DNA of 64,000 nucleotides from Actinernus sp. WN-2022 (lineage: Eukaryota; Cnidaria; Anthozoa; Actiniaria; Actinernidae): assembly GCA_030867875.1 (NCBI GenBank), contig JAOWCC010001589.1, positions 88,807,537-88,871,536 on the forward strand, given 5' to 3'. A program made the position numbers and the translations under genes. Numbering within the stretch: position 1 is the first letter of the stretch; each line of letters begins with the position of its first letter. The notes beneath the pieces were generated by a model. The model was not told where the DNA came from and did not search any database. It saw nothing but the letters and a program-made list of their open reading frames with translations. Of this stretch, positions 33,303 through 43,214 are shown one piece after another.

Positions 33303-33557
33303 AAAGCAAACCGAATCTTCATGGCCTGGGCTATTGGCAATGAAGATGCTACAAACTCGACGGTCTTTAGCAAGCACGGAACCAAGGCAGAAGGGGGAAG
33401 AGGCCATACATCAGTCGCATATAATATGTACACTGGAATGGCTTACATCCCAGCTAAGACTACCACTGTAAAACCGCCAACAACTACAGGAGCCAGCGTG
33501 ATTCCATCAGTCATTATACTGATCGTGCTTCAGGCTGTGGTGTTCTTGAGTCACTAA
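33303..33557 (+). CDS. Secreted DOMON-domain protein, exon 3 (end of DOMON and C-terminal anchor)
   Basis: Terminal exon, 84 codons plus stop, after a TTTTTTGTTGCCTACTTAG acceptor; phase 0, in register with exon 2. It completes the DOMON with KANRIFMAWAIGNEDATNS, FSKHGTKAE and SVAYNMYTG. DOMON haem ligands are usually a Met and a His, and FMAW and SKHG are candidates. A Thr/Pro-rich stalk (AKTTTVKPPTTTG) and a terminal hydrophobic segment (SVIILIVLQAVVFLSH) follow. The tail has almost no cytoplasmic residues, which fits a GPI-anchor signal better than a type I membrane protein. The total protein of 225 residues has only one domain. A broken inverted copy of this exon is at 2935-3262. Confidence 0.87.
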   Translation, partial: KANRIFMAWAIGNEDATNSTVFSKHGTKAEGGRGHTSVAYNMYTGMAYIPAKTTTVKPPTTTGASVIPSVIILIVLQAVVFLSH

Positions 33558-34180
33558 ATACCCTGTCAATATATCATAAATCATTTGAGCACTTTGACTT
33601 TTAAATTTGCTTCGCCATGTGTTGTGTTATTTCACAGCGCATGCTGTGAATAGATACTAGTTTCATAGTTCACGTTTTTGCCCGAATGGAAATTTAATTT
33701 TCTTTCTACTTTTTCAAGCTGTTTAGCATCTTCCCATGCGATTTCTGCAAATCTAAGTGTGATGTCATCCATATTTTCACCAGTGAAGATGTGTAAAATA
33801 CACACTTAAAATTAAGACCCACTCACACAGATGTAGTTTCGCATGAGTTGTAGCTATGAGTGGTTTATGTCTCGGTAATACACTCCCGTTCGTACAATAA
33901 ATTCGCATAATAACCGCATTTAGCTGCAATGATACACAAGTATTTAATATAGAGGAGTTCACATTCCATTTGCAAGCTGGGTAATCAGGACAAACATAGC
34001 GGAAATACAGTGTTTCGGTATGAGAATCTGGTGTCAAATATTTTGCACAATTTTTTTTTTTTTTTAACATTTCGAATCCCATATTGAAAGATGCGATCAA
34101 TAAACTTTAAAAGCGCTTCGCCTTACTAAATCGCAATTTATCGTTCATGATGTCAGAGTTATCTTAATAAACCTTGGGCT
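33558..34180. other. 3' flank of the DOMON gene
   Basis: AT-rich. No canonical AATAAA could be assigned with confidence close to the stop codon; the first clear one, AATAAA at 34098-34103, is about 540 bp away. No other feature seen. Confidence 0.4.
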
Positions 34181-34333
34181 TAATTGCAGCGGGATACCCT
34201 GCCACTTCAGGAATGTGTGTTTAGGGTTTGTTAATTAAAATGATTGGGTAAGCTTTGTATGGAAACAATGGAAAAAATGGGAAATGAATTGTTAATAAGT
34301 ACATTGCTGAAGTGGCATGGTATTCTGCAGTTA
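34181..34333. mobile_element. MITE (153 bp) with ~33-bp inverted ends
   Basis: The left end TAATTGCAGCGGGATACCCT then GCCACTTCAG pairs with CTGAAGTGGC then a GGTATTCTGCAGTTA right end. Non-coding. Confidence 0.75.
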
Positions 34334-35673
34334 CTCCATATATAGTTTCATAATTGAGTCATAACTCAGTCCATGAATCTAAAAAAATGGATAGGATTTT
34401 AGGATGATGTCATGAATCAAAAATAGATCGTGATTGACGCATCATCAAGTCTTCAACATAGATTATGTCGTCATTGGCGGAAGGGGGGGAGCTGAATGAG
34501 CGATTGATGTCATGAATCCAAAAATAGATCGTGATGTCGTGAAATCTAAAAAATAGATGACTCAACATGAGAACAATAGAAATGCACAATAGACTGCGCG
34601 CGGCAACGAGTCTGTCGTCTCGCACGATGTTGCTTGAATGTGTGCTGTCTGAGATGTCCTCAGTCAAAGTTACAGCAGACAATAAAGGAAACGGTGTGCT
34701 GTTGGGCATTTGTACACCATCCAGCCAAAAGGAAAGGGCGAAGACAAAATATGTTTGAATTACCAATGTGAAACTTTCCTCACGGCTGATTTTCATTGAA
34801 ATCAAACCATAGTTAGTTTGTTCAAAACGACAGTGCATTACTTCGATGGTAAAATCAAGACGTTTTTACATTACCTGCTGCCGTTCAGTTCTGTTATTCT
34901 TTGCCGGAGCATGACTTTAGGTTATCGGATACCTGCGTTTCCAGTCTAAAATATGTAGCGCCTCGAGGAAACATCGTAGATAAATCATCCATGTATCATT
35001 TTAAAGCTTATAAAATTGGCTACAAGAATACATAAATTTTGTTGAGTTCTTTGAAAATCCCGAATTTTCCGTCATCCCGTTTCTCCGAACTAGTGAGATG
35101 GCTTTCAAAGGAATTTCTGAGGAATCGCATTACAAAACCGTGTCGGGGAATTTCAAAATTCGATTTAGTTCCGTGAAAAGGCGAAAAATAATCCGAGTAG
35201 ATATGCGGGAAACGCCGTCAAGTGCTCTCTTTTTAGAATTTCCCAATTCCCCAACATGATTTTGCAGCTGAGATACAAATCGAATAAATTCCTCTTGAGT
35301 GGGAGCTTTTTAAAAACTCTATTTTGGTTGAAATCGAAAGCGTAGAAAATAGCACTTTAAAAAGTATTGCCGTCGTGCCCCGCCTCTCCAACAATTAGCG
35401 AGGTCTTGGCCAATTTCTCATCACACTTTAACTATCTGTCAATATTTCCCGCCAATGTTGATTTCCGATCAACACTGAGAAAATGTTAATATAGCCGGTT
35501 GTTCTAGTTTTCTTGTGTGACTTGAAAAATAGGAAAAACGAAAAGACCTCGAGGAACAAAGCCAAGGTGAACTAGTAGAGGAGACAGCGATTTGCAGGCG
35601 TCTGAAACAGCACGGCAATAGAGAGATGGTTTCAAGCGATTCGGAGTCACCGTCAGACTTTACGTTTCAACTA
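34334..35673. other. Intergenic sequence; degenerate short repeat at 34395-34560
   Basis: A GATGTCATGAATC-AAAAATAGATCGTGAT module occurs twice (about 34403 and 34506). The 142-codon - strand frame at 34410-34838 overlaps it and has no domain pattern, so I do not call it a gene. Nothing recognised to the right of it. Confidence 0.45.
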
Positions 35674-35931
35674 AGGGACCATTCATTATTTATGCCAGGG
35701 GGTGGGCTGGCAAGATCCATCATAAGCCTAAACAAAACCTCTTGACCCAATTCCAAGGAAAAGAAAAAACTCATGACCCCTCTAGATGTAATTTGAAAAA
35801 TAGCCCCCCACCCCCACATTTGTTTCCATATTTTCTGATGACACCCCCTCGAGTGTCCTGCATTTATCGTGCCCCCCCCCCCCCCTCATTCTTGCCAGCC
35901 CACCCCCTGGCATAAATAATGAATGGTCCCT
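35674..35931. mobile_element. MITE (258 bp), AGGGACCATTCATTATTTAT ends
   Basis: AGGGACCATTCATTATTTAT then GCCAGGGGGTGGGCTGGCAA at the left is matched by the exact inverse at 35892-35931. The arms are about 42 bp and nearly perfect. The interior has C-rich stretches and no coding frame. TSD unclear. Confidence 0.85.
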
Positions 35932-36443
35932 AAGCTTTCTTGGAAACAAATATTCTCTTGACTGGCTCTTATCAATTCTTCATTTTAAAGAATATGTTCA
36001 GATGTGGACCACTCGGCATTCTGTCTGAAAGTGAAAATACGAACCCTTGTCGAGTTTTGCGATTACTTCTCTTTGGCTTTGTTGTCGTATGTATTGTTTG
36101 GCCTTGTTTTGCTTTTCTTTTTTCTTTGTTTTCCAAGCTTGCTTTTTGGAAGATATAAGGCCAACAACTGATGGAATTATGGAATCGTGTGTGTAAAAAC
36201 TTTTCTCAATAAACGTAAACATTGGTATATGAAATGAATTTAATATTCGCTAGCTTTCCCCACCGTCGTTATTCGGGCGAGCACTTGTCATGTGCAGTTA
36301 TCTGCTGTCAATCAAACAGAACATTTTACTTCCGGTTAAGAACTTCCTTTTGGTATTTCTCCGTCAATATTTTTTTTTTTAACGGAGTTTTTGGTATATG
36401 AGACTACTACTAAAACTACATTTCTGTGCGATAATTTTTTTTC

Positions 36444-36890
36444 CTATCTTTTCGTTTTGAAGGTATCCGGCAACCTTAGGGTTGTGTTTGATTTGAATTT
36501 CGCGCGATAAGCAATCAGTTGGGAGATGTACTCCACAAAGGCCGATCGAGGACTGATCATGAAGGTAACAAACCCCCGGGCTACCTTTTTCATAGTTAAT
36601 AGAGTGGAATGGTTAGGAAATCTGACAAACTTCAAAGGACCTAACAAAGGCGCTGCATGCGATTAATGTTGGAAGGGGGTAAGACAAAAGATTGTGCATG
36701 GTCATATAGTTCATTATTGTTCCTTGAACGACTGAACCCACTAACATGTTATTGGAATTCCTATTGTATTCTGTGCACGGTAACGGTTGAAAAAAGCTAA
36801 CAAAGACATATAACAAAGCTAGGTTTCATAACCATTCCACTCTATTAACTATGCCATTTTATACCCGAACTTCGTGTTTAAGTCCCAATT
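36444..36890. repeat. Dispersed repeat, interrupted copy (see 52930-53060)
   Basis: It shares TTTGAATTTCGCGCGATAAG CAATCAGT, GGTAACAAAC and the AACTTCGTGTTTAA end with 52930-53060. Between the shared parts this copy contains the MITE at 36591-36853. Confidence 0.65.
36591..36853. mobile_element. MITE (263 bp), CATAGTTAATAGAGTGGAAT ends
   Basis: Perfect 25-bp inverted ends (CATAGTTAATAGAGTGGAAT then GGTTA). The sequence at 52930-53060 is related to both flanks and lacks the insert, giving an empty-site comparison. Confidence 0.82.
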
Positions 36891-37399
36891 CAAACGTCTA
36901 AGGCCCGATTCAAACGTCGAACTTTTCATGCGCCGAACGCAATTGAAACAAAAGATAATAATGCACAGGTATCCCAGGCTCATTATGCGTAACGTAACGG
37001 TTCTTTCCGGCGATATTTGAAATGACAGTAAATGTATGGAGTTTTAGTTCGAATACCCGTTTGCTCTAAAATAAAATTCAATAAATCGTCAAAATATTCC
37101 TACCTGTCTCTTGTGTATTCCATTCAGTTTCTGTGAACTTTCAAGCCATTCCGTTCAATACACAGTAATTACAGTAATTTTCCTTCCCTTAGTATAATTA
37201 TTGGGAAGGTAGCAAACTGCACGCCGATTCGAGGTGCAGCAAATCGCCTCGAATTTGCATAAAAATCCCGTACCCAAAGACAAGTCCTTCACCACACTCA
37301 GCTTCCCTTTCACTGGTTTTCTCTAACCGGAGAAAAATGCCACGAATTTGTAGTTTTCGAGCATCTCAGATCTTCAATTCCACCTGTGCTGCAACGAGG

Positions 37400-37536
37400 C
37401 CCGTCCACTACCCAGTGAATTTGACACTAAACGAACGATGAAGTGATTTGAATCTGCAGGTTGTGCGATGATCGATTCCGATTGGTAGATGAAACAATGG
37501 CACAGCGGAGTGTCAAATTCACTGGGTAGGGACGGT
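37400..37536. mobile_element. Short palindromic MITE
   Basis: CCGTCCACTACCCAGTGAAT then TTGACACT pairs with AGTGTCAA then ATTCACTGGGTAGGGACGG. It lies within the larger TIR element and immediately before the LINE. Confidence 0.75.
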
Positions 37537-37544
37537 CTACTGTT

Positions 37545-37885
37545 TGTCGCCTGTTTGTCGCCTTTTCAAAAAACTTGGCTGGAGAAAACTAGACAATCAC
37601 CGAAAATTTCTAACAACTACTATGGTCTATAAATCGCTAAATGGCCTAGCGCCTGAATATCTGTGTTCGAAGTTCGCTGACCGTAGTAGCGTTTCGAGCT
37701 ATTCCCTAAGGGACACTGAGGGCAAACTAGCTATTCCTCTGCCCCGCACCAATTTTCTAAAGAACAGCTTCAGTTATAGTGGTGCGGTGCTTTGGAATAG
37801 CTTACCTGTCGAGCTGCGGCAAGCAAACTCTCTCACTCGTTTTAAATCTCACTGCAGCGATTTCTTTAACAATTAATAAATTTCA

Positions 37886-37916
<31 letters not shown>

Positions 37917-38136
37917 TCCTATTTTATTCATAGTTAATATTAGTTTGAGATAATTATAGTCAGTTATTGTATAGTTAGATATAAGTTAGGTGTATGCGTT
38001 ATTCAAATTATTCGATATTAACATTGTATACGTACTGATTAGATATTTTAACTATTCCTACATTTTATAATGTAATCGAAGGCCTGATGTTTTAACCGTG
38101 TATAAATAAAGTTATTACTTACTTACTTACTTACTG
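37545..38136 (+). mobile_element. LINE 3' fragment with (TTAC)n tail
   Basis: The 110-codon frame (to 37876) reads LFKKLGWRKLDNHRKFLTTT, YKSLNGLAPEYL, SYSLRDTEGKL and GAVLWNSLPVELR, a CR1/L2-like C-terminus. The 3' UTR ends AATAAAGTTATTACTTAC with ACTT repeats at about 38119-38136. 5'-truncated; frame intact. Confidence 0.88.
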
Positions 38137-38636
38137 CCTCGTTTGAATCAGACCTAACTTTCCATGCGACGAGCCTAATTAGATCAAAAGAAGCCGCCTA
38201 ATTATCTTTTGTTTTAATTGCGTTCGGCGCATGAAAAGTTCGACGTTTGAATCGAGACTGAGTTGTGTCCCCAATATAATAGGGAACCGCACGGTATCTA
38301 TAAATAGATTTTCTCTCCGACGCGCAAAGCACGGTGGGATTGATTTGCGGACAAAGACGCCAAGCATGACTGAAGAAACATGAAGAGAAAAGGTTGATGG
38401 GGGAGATGTAAGAGTGACTCTAGATGTGAAAAAAAACTTCATAAATCGCTCAAAGTCAAAGATATCTCTCGCTCAGAGATGTATATAATTATAGAGGTTT
38501 TCTTGGCCTTTTAATTTTCGATGGAGCTTTTCCGTTCCAAAACCTTCACAGGGATAAATGTTTGTACAGAAGACCACGAGACAAGTACAATGAAACGCAA
38601 GCGGGAGTTTATCTGAACTACAAATGGACCTTATTC

Positions 38637-38767
38637 ACACGGCGGCCATGTTTAATCCCAGGAGTATAAAAAACTTTGTTTTGCACGCGTGAACTCGTTC
38701 TGAAACTGCTCAGTACGAGGCTACACGTGGGAAATCTATCGTTTCAAGCCAACATGGCCGCCGTGTG
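38637..38767. mobile_element. MITE (131 bp) with CACACGGCGGCCATGTT ends
   Basis: The 17-bp ends CACACGGCGGCCATGTT and AACATGGCCGCCGTGTG are exact inverses, and each contains an ATGGC(C/G)GC core like the YY1 motif. Non-coding. Confidence 0.78.
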
Positions 38768-39169
38768 ACAAAAGACATGTGTCATGGCCATTACTGTTAA
38801 ACTCCCACTCCCCGCCAGTAAACATAGCGAGAAGGAACTACAGTTCAACCATAGTTTACTTGAATTTATGGATTCTAATTTTTAAAGCGAAGACGTTTTT
38901 GAAGCGAAGACTCATGTACATCCGTCTACATCTACAATGCTTTGTTTTATTTGATGAACGCATATGAAGTTTTAAAATTGCTTTCGAAGTTATCGTGGGG
39001 AATGGGTATCTTGTAGGTAATTTGAAAACTCGACAAATGCAAAAAAATATATATAATGGCTTGAAAGAGCACACCAAAATAAGTAAGAATGCCGAATTTT
39101 AAGGTATCTTTTTTCTTACAAAGTTAAATATAAATTTGCAAACAAAAATACAGAGAAATGTATGTACTG

Positions 39170-39765
39170 TGGTGGGCACTGGCGAGTGATCTGTCTGTAA
39201 AATGTGTCGTGGGCACTGGCGAGTGATCTGTCTGTACAATGTTTCGTTGGCACTGGCGAGTGATCTGTCTGTACAATGTTTCGTTGGCACTGGCGAGTGA
39301 TCTGTCTGTACAATTTGTCGTGGGCACTGGCGAGTGATCTGTCTGTACAATGTGTCGTGGGCGCTGGCGAGTGATCTGTCTGTACAATGTGTCGTGGGCA
39401 CTGGCGAGTGATCTGTCTGTAAAATGTGTCGTGGGCACTGGCGAGTGATCTGTCTGTAAAATGTGTCGTGGGCACTGGCGAGTGATCTGTCTGTACAATG
39501 TGTCGTGGGCACTGGCGAGTGATCTGTCTGTAAAATTTGTCGTGGGCACTGGCGAGTGATCTGTCTGTACAATTTGTCGTGGGCACTGGCGAGTGATCTG
39601 TCTGTACAATGTGTCGTGGGCGCTGGCGAGTGATCTGTCTGTAAAATTTGTCGTGGGCACTGGCGAGTGATCTGTCTGTAAAATGTGTCGTGGGCACTGG
39701 CGAGTGATCTGTCTGTAGAATTTGTCGTGAGCACTGGCGAGTGATCTGTCTGTAAAATTTGTCGA
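39170..39765. repeat. 37-bp minisatellite, ~16 copies
   Basis: The unit GTGGGCACTGGCGAGTGATC + TGTCTGTAAAATGTGTC is repeated at exactly 37-bp spacing, with the phrase GAGTGATCTGTCTGTA from 39183 to 39737. Variation is limited to a few positions (A/C in GTA(A/C)AAT, G/T in TGTGTC). Since 37 is not a multiple of 3, the three - strand frames all stay open and encode the same rotating peptide (QTDHSPVPTTH / TDRSLASAHD / YRQITRQCPR). These long frames are a by-product of the repeat. Confidence 0.95.
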
Positions 39766-40093
39766 ACCATAAATGTTAGTTCGTAACTTTGTCTGTACAG
39801 TCTGAATCTAAAATATCTGCTCAAAACTTTACAAAGTTGTTAATTTTCCAGCCATGGCATTAGCTTTGGTCTTCAATGAATTTTAAAGAATTTCCAAATT
39901 GAGTTACCTGTTGGCTGCATAATTTATCCCATTCGCTGGTGATTGTGCACACGGCTACATTTCTCATTCGCCATCTTACGGACAAATCTGACTTTCCAAC
40001 GTTTAGATGTCTTCAGCGATATTTTATTGGAAAATATGAGTTTTGGATTAAGTTAGCTTGACTATATTAAACCGAATAGACCATTTAAAAACA
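39766..40093. other. Unremarkable spacer
   Basis: No gene or repeat recognised. Confidence 0.45.
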
Positions 40094-40476
40094 TGGCGCG
40101 AAATACAGTATTTGCATGGGAATCCGATGCCAACTGATAATTTCCGTAAAATCGAATTTCTGAAATATTCACCGTCTACAAACTTAAGGTAAAGGATTAA
40201 CTGATCCAAATGTGAGCGATGTAGCTGTGCTGAGAAGTGTGCAATCATGTTTTCAGTTTTCCATACATTTTGTCTGTAATTTCCCGCGGACTTCGACTCG
40301 TGGAAAACTTTAAGGCACGATTGCACGCTTTTCAGCACAGGCTACACCCTCACATTTTGATCAGTTAATCTTTTACCTCGTATCTTAAGTTTGTAGACGG
40401 TGAATATTACAGAAATTCGATTTTACGGAAATTATTTGGCATCGGATTCCCATACAAACACTGTATTTCGCGCCAA
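40094..40476. mobile_element. Foldback MITE (383 bp, ~157-bp arms)
   Basis: Arms at 40094-40250 and 40318-40476 pair throughout: GGCGCGAAATACAGT at the tips, then GGGAATCCGATGCCAA, TTTCCGTAAAATCGAATTTC and TTCACCGTCTACAAACTTAA. The divergence between arms is small. Frames on the - strand are by-products. Confidence 0.88.
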
Positions 40477-41393
40477 GTTTGCACCCATTTCCAAATGTCG
40501 GTGGACTCGCTTGATAAGATGGCCATTTATCGCTTTGTTTCAATCCTCTGTATTTTAGCCAACGTCTAAGCTGCTCGACAGTATAATAATCGGACTCTCT
40601 TTCAAAATATAATACAGGAAAGCCGTCATTTCTAGTAGTCAAGAATAGTCAGAGGACGAACTGAAGTGCTGGTCAATCCTTGTAAGTTCTAACACGAAAA
40701 GTGGTTTGTTTGTCCGCATCTTGGCGGGGGGTCTACATTTTGTGACGCCATCTGTGCGCAGCGCTATTAGTACATACGTGACAGAACGTGTACATAATGA
40801 TACGTTAAAAAAGTTTATTGTATTTTATTGTATTACAACAAATTCAACACGAGAAGATAAAACATCTCCGTTTATTTTTTAAATTACCGGGTTTTTGTAC
40901 GCGCGACATGAACGTGTGATGCCACCGGCAGCCGTGTATATTATTTTGATATTTCACATTTTATGTCGCGTGCAAAACCAACTGTTTAATAGCTTGGTGA
41001 ATAATAAAGTAACTTATGATTGCATTTAAAGCTGCCGTGTTCCGAGCATAATCACAATTCTGTACTTCGCAGGTGAACGCAGGAACAGGAATATATTAAT
41101 ATATGTTTTCTGTACAACACTAAATCATCAATAAATAATTCGAAAGTTCTTACTCAACCTAATTTAGCAAAATAATGTTGACAACACAACACAACACTGA
41201 AACTGTGTAACATTTACATGAAATAGTACTTCTCTCATCGGAAATTTAGGATAGGGTTGTACCGCGGAAATATCAAACCCTGACCCTATTTAAGGGTGAA
41301 AATTGTACACTTTCCGAGGCCTGAAACTGAAATGTGATACCTATTTAAGGGAGAAGTAATTAAATAATTACTATGCAATGATTTACATTTATA
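40477..41393. other. Intergenic sequence without recognised features
   Basis: No gene, RNA gene or bounded repeat supported. Confidence 0.45.
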
Positions 41394-41870
41394 AAGCCCT
41401 GGTCAAACGAATGCAACATCGTGCAACATTGTTGGATCATGTTGCAACATGTTGCGTGTAGGGGTGGTCAAATTAATGTTGCAACATGTTGGATGATTTT
41501 ACACGGTGGAACCATGCCAATGGTGCTTTAAATTGAACTAATGCGCATGCTCAGATGCAATAATGATCAAACGAACGCAACATATGATGAAATATTCCAG
41601 GCAACAATAGAAATGTTGCGTGGATGTTGCACGAAAGTTTGACTAGATTCGAACTTCATACAACATCATGCAACAGGGTGGTCAAACGGACGCAATATGT
41701 TCATGTAACAATGTTGCACGATGCAGGGGGGATCCAGGAAATGCAGAAAGAGGCGTAAGCCGAACCTCGCGCTGTATAGGCGCCATTAGCGAGGGGGTGC
41801 GGGGCCCACACAACGAAAGGGGCCCCCTAAATCCGCCCCTACGATGTTGCATCCGTTTGACCAGGGCTTT
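41394..41870. mobile_element. TIR element (477 bp) rich in GCAACATGTTGC words
   Basis: AAAGCCCTGGTCAAACGAAT then GCAACATCGT pairs with ACGATGTTGC then ATCCGTTTGACCAGGGCTTT. The interior repeats TTGCAACATGTTG and GGTCAAAC words in both orientations. A second MITE is nested at 41724-41840. Confidence 0.82.
41724..41840. mobile_element. Nested MITE of the GGATCC family, 6-bp TSD
   Basis: It starts CAGGGGGGATCCAGG and ends CCTAAATCCGCCCCT, with ACGATG directly repeated on both sides (41718-41723, 41841-41846). It is related by its ends to 48748-48897, 50752-50901 and 60490-60678. Confidence 0.78.
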
Positions 41871-42004
41871 ATTGAAGATTGTTACGTTAGCGGGCGTTGA
41901 GCATGAAAACAACCGTACCCTATTTAAGGATCGGATGTTTTATTTAGGGTAATGCAAAACGCGAGACCCTATCCCGCGGCCACATACCTATATGGCTTAT
42001 ATAT

Positions 42005-42333
42005 GGTATTATAATATAGATACGATAGTACGCGCGCTCTGATTGGCTAAGAAGCCATGTTTTATCAGAGTATATAACATGGTTAGCCGTGTTATATAGT
42101 TTTCAACTGGCGGTTTCCTTTCATCGCGTGCGTAAATCTATATTATAAAACAGATAAAGAAGCCTTAGCCATGTTTTACACTATCTTAAAACACGATGGG
42201 CATTTGAGAACACTCTAGAAATGTTGAAAGAACGCGCCTTCGGCTTGTGCTTTAACATTTCTCTCATGTTCTCAAATGCCCATCGTGTTTTATGATAGTG
42301 TAAAACATGGCTAAGGCTTCTTTATTTGTTAAA
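42005..42333. mobile_element. Foldback repeat, copy 2 (AAACACG family)
   Basis: It matches 13245-13510 in the GATTGGCTAAGAAGCCATGT, TTTTCAACTGGCGGTTTCCT and ATTTGAGAACA blocks. It also shows longer arms: TAAAACACGATGGGCATTTG against CAAATGCCCATCGTGTTTTA, and AGAAGCCTTAGCCATGTTTT against AAAACATGGCTAAGGCTTCT. Confidence 0.82.
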
Positions 42334-43131
42334 TACCCCCCACCCCGGGGGGACAATAGTATGCAATATAAATATCACTATTGTTGGTTTAAGTATTTGC
42401 ACTCTGCTCACTCAGACGTGGCTGTAAAATATTATTTCTAGAAACGTCCTAAATTAATTTCGCTTTTTCTTAAAATAATTTTATCGACTAAATGCACAAG
42501 TAACATATTTAATTTATATACGGTAACGTTTATGGAAAGCTATAAATAATTTGACTCATAATATGATTTAACAAATAGAAGATGGTTCTCCTTGTTCTAT
42601 TTAAGCAAGTGCGCCTTTGGCGTGATTTTCAAGCATTTTGTGTTCTCCCAACATCCCGCGTGCTTTATTTCGCCAGTAAACACGTCGAAATGTGTGGTAT
42701 ATTGCTTTTATGATATAACTACGACACAACGCAAGCAGGTGTGCCGATTTCTATGTGTTTACCGGCACAATAGACCATAGAGTTTGGAGTCTATAAGCCA
42801 ATAAGAGCGCTCGTACTATCTGGGTTATATTATAAAACAAAATAATGCATTTTCGAGGTCTTGAAAAGCTGCTAAATGCACTTGCGTTCCGCTCGTTTTC
42901 ATCAGTTCTATGTGGACTGGGACTGAGCATTTTCAGTGAGCTTGACCGTGCACAAGAAAACGTTAGCATTGCATTTTTAAATATTTCCTCTTTGTAACTA
43001 GAGCGGTTTCATATCTTTTTCGTGTGGACGGGAGATAATAACGTATTCGTGTGTATGGCGGGAGTGATGACAAGGAGGATGCATATGTACTACGCCAGTA
43101 GATGTGAGAGCCTTTGGTATCTACAATACAT
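42334..43131. other. Intergenic sequence
   Basis: No gene supported. A segment at 43087-43125 (GTAGATGTGAGAG-TTTGGTATCTACAAT) is repeated at 45917-45955, on the other side of the LINE at 43215-45880, so the LINE inserted into or near an older repeat. Confidence 0.45.
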
Positions 43132-43176
43132 TCATTCATTCATTCATTCACTCACTCACTCACTCACTCACTCAAA
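43132..43176. repeat. ATTC/ACTC microsatellite
   Basis: (CATT)n passes into (CACT)n over about 45 bp, directly upstream of a LINE. Confidence 0.9.
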
Positions 43177-43214
43177 GCACACACTATACAATGGTATCCT
43201 TTCCTCTCACAACC

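Larger units (their letters stand above)
36906..38254. mobile_element. 1.35-kb TIR element containing a palindrome and a LINE
   Basis: The 54-bp arms are nearly perfect (CGATTCAAACGTCGAACTTT then TCATGCGCCGAACGCAATTG at the left, inverse at 38201-38254). Inside are a palindromic element (37400-37536) and a LINE fragment (37545-38136). Without those inserts it would be a MITE of about 0.6 kb. Confidence 0.75.

Noticed and set aside
34410..34838. 142-codon - strand frame
   Set aside because: It overlaps a short degenerate repeat and has no domain, signal or splice context.
39170..39765. CRISPR-like array of 37-bp direct repeats
   Set aside because: The units are head to tail with no unique spacers, and the host is a eukaryote. 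It is a minisatellite.
39099..39824. Long - strand reading frames (up to 241 codons) with THR/SER-rich repeats
   Set aside because: All three frames are open because the DNA is a 37-bp tandem repeat; the peptides are frame rotations of one sequence and there is no start context, domain or flanking exon.
41668..41952. 94-codon + strand frame
   Set aside because: It spans a nested MITE inside another TIR element; no protein pattern.
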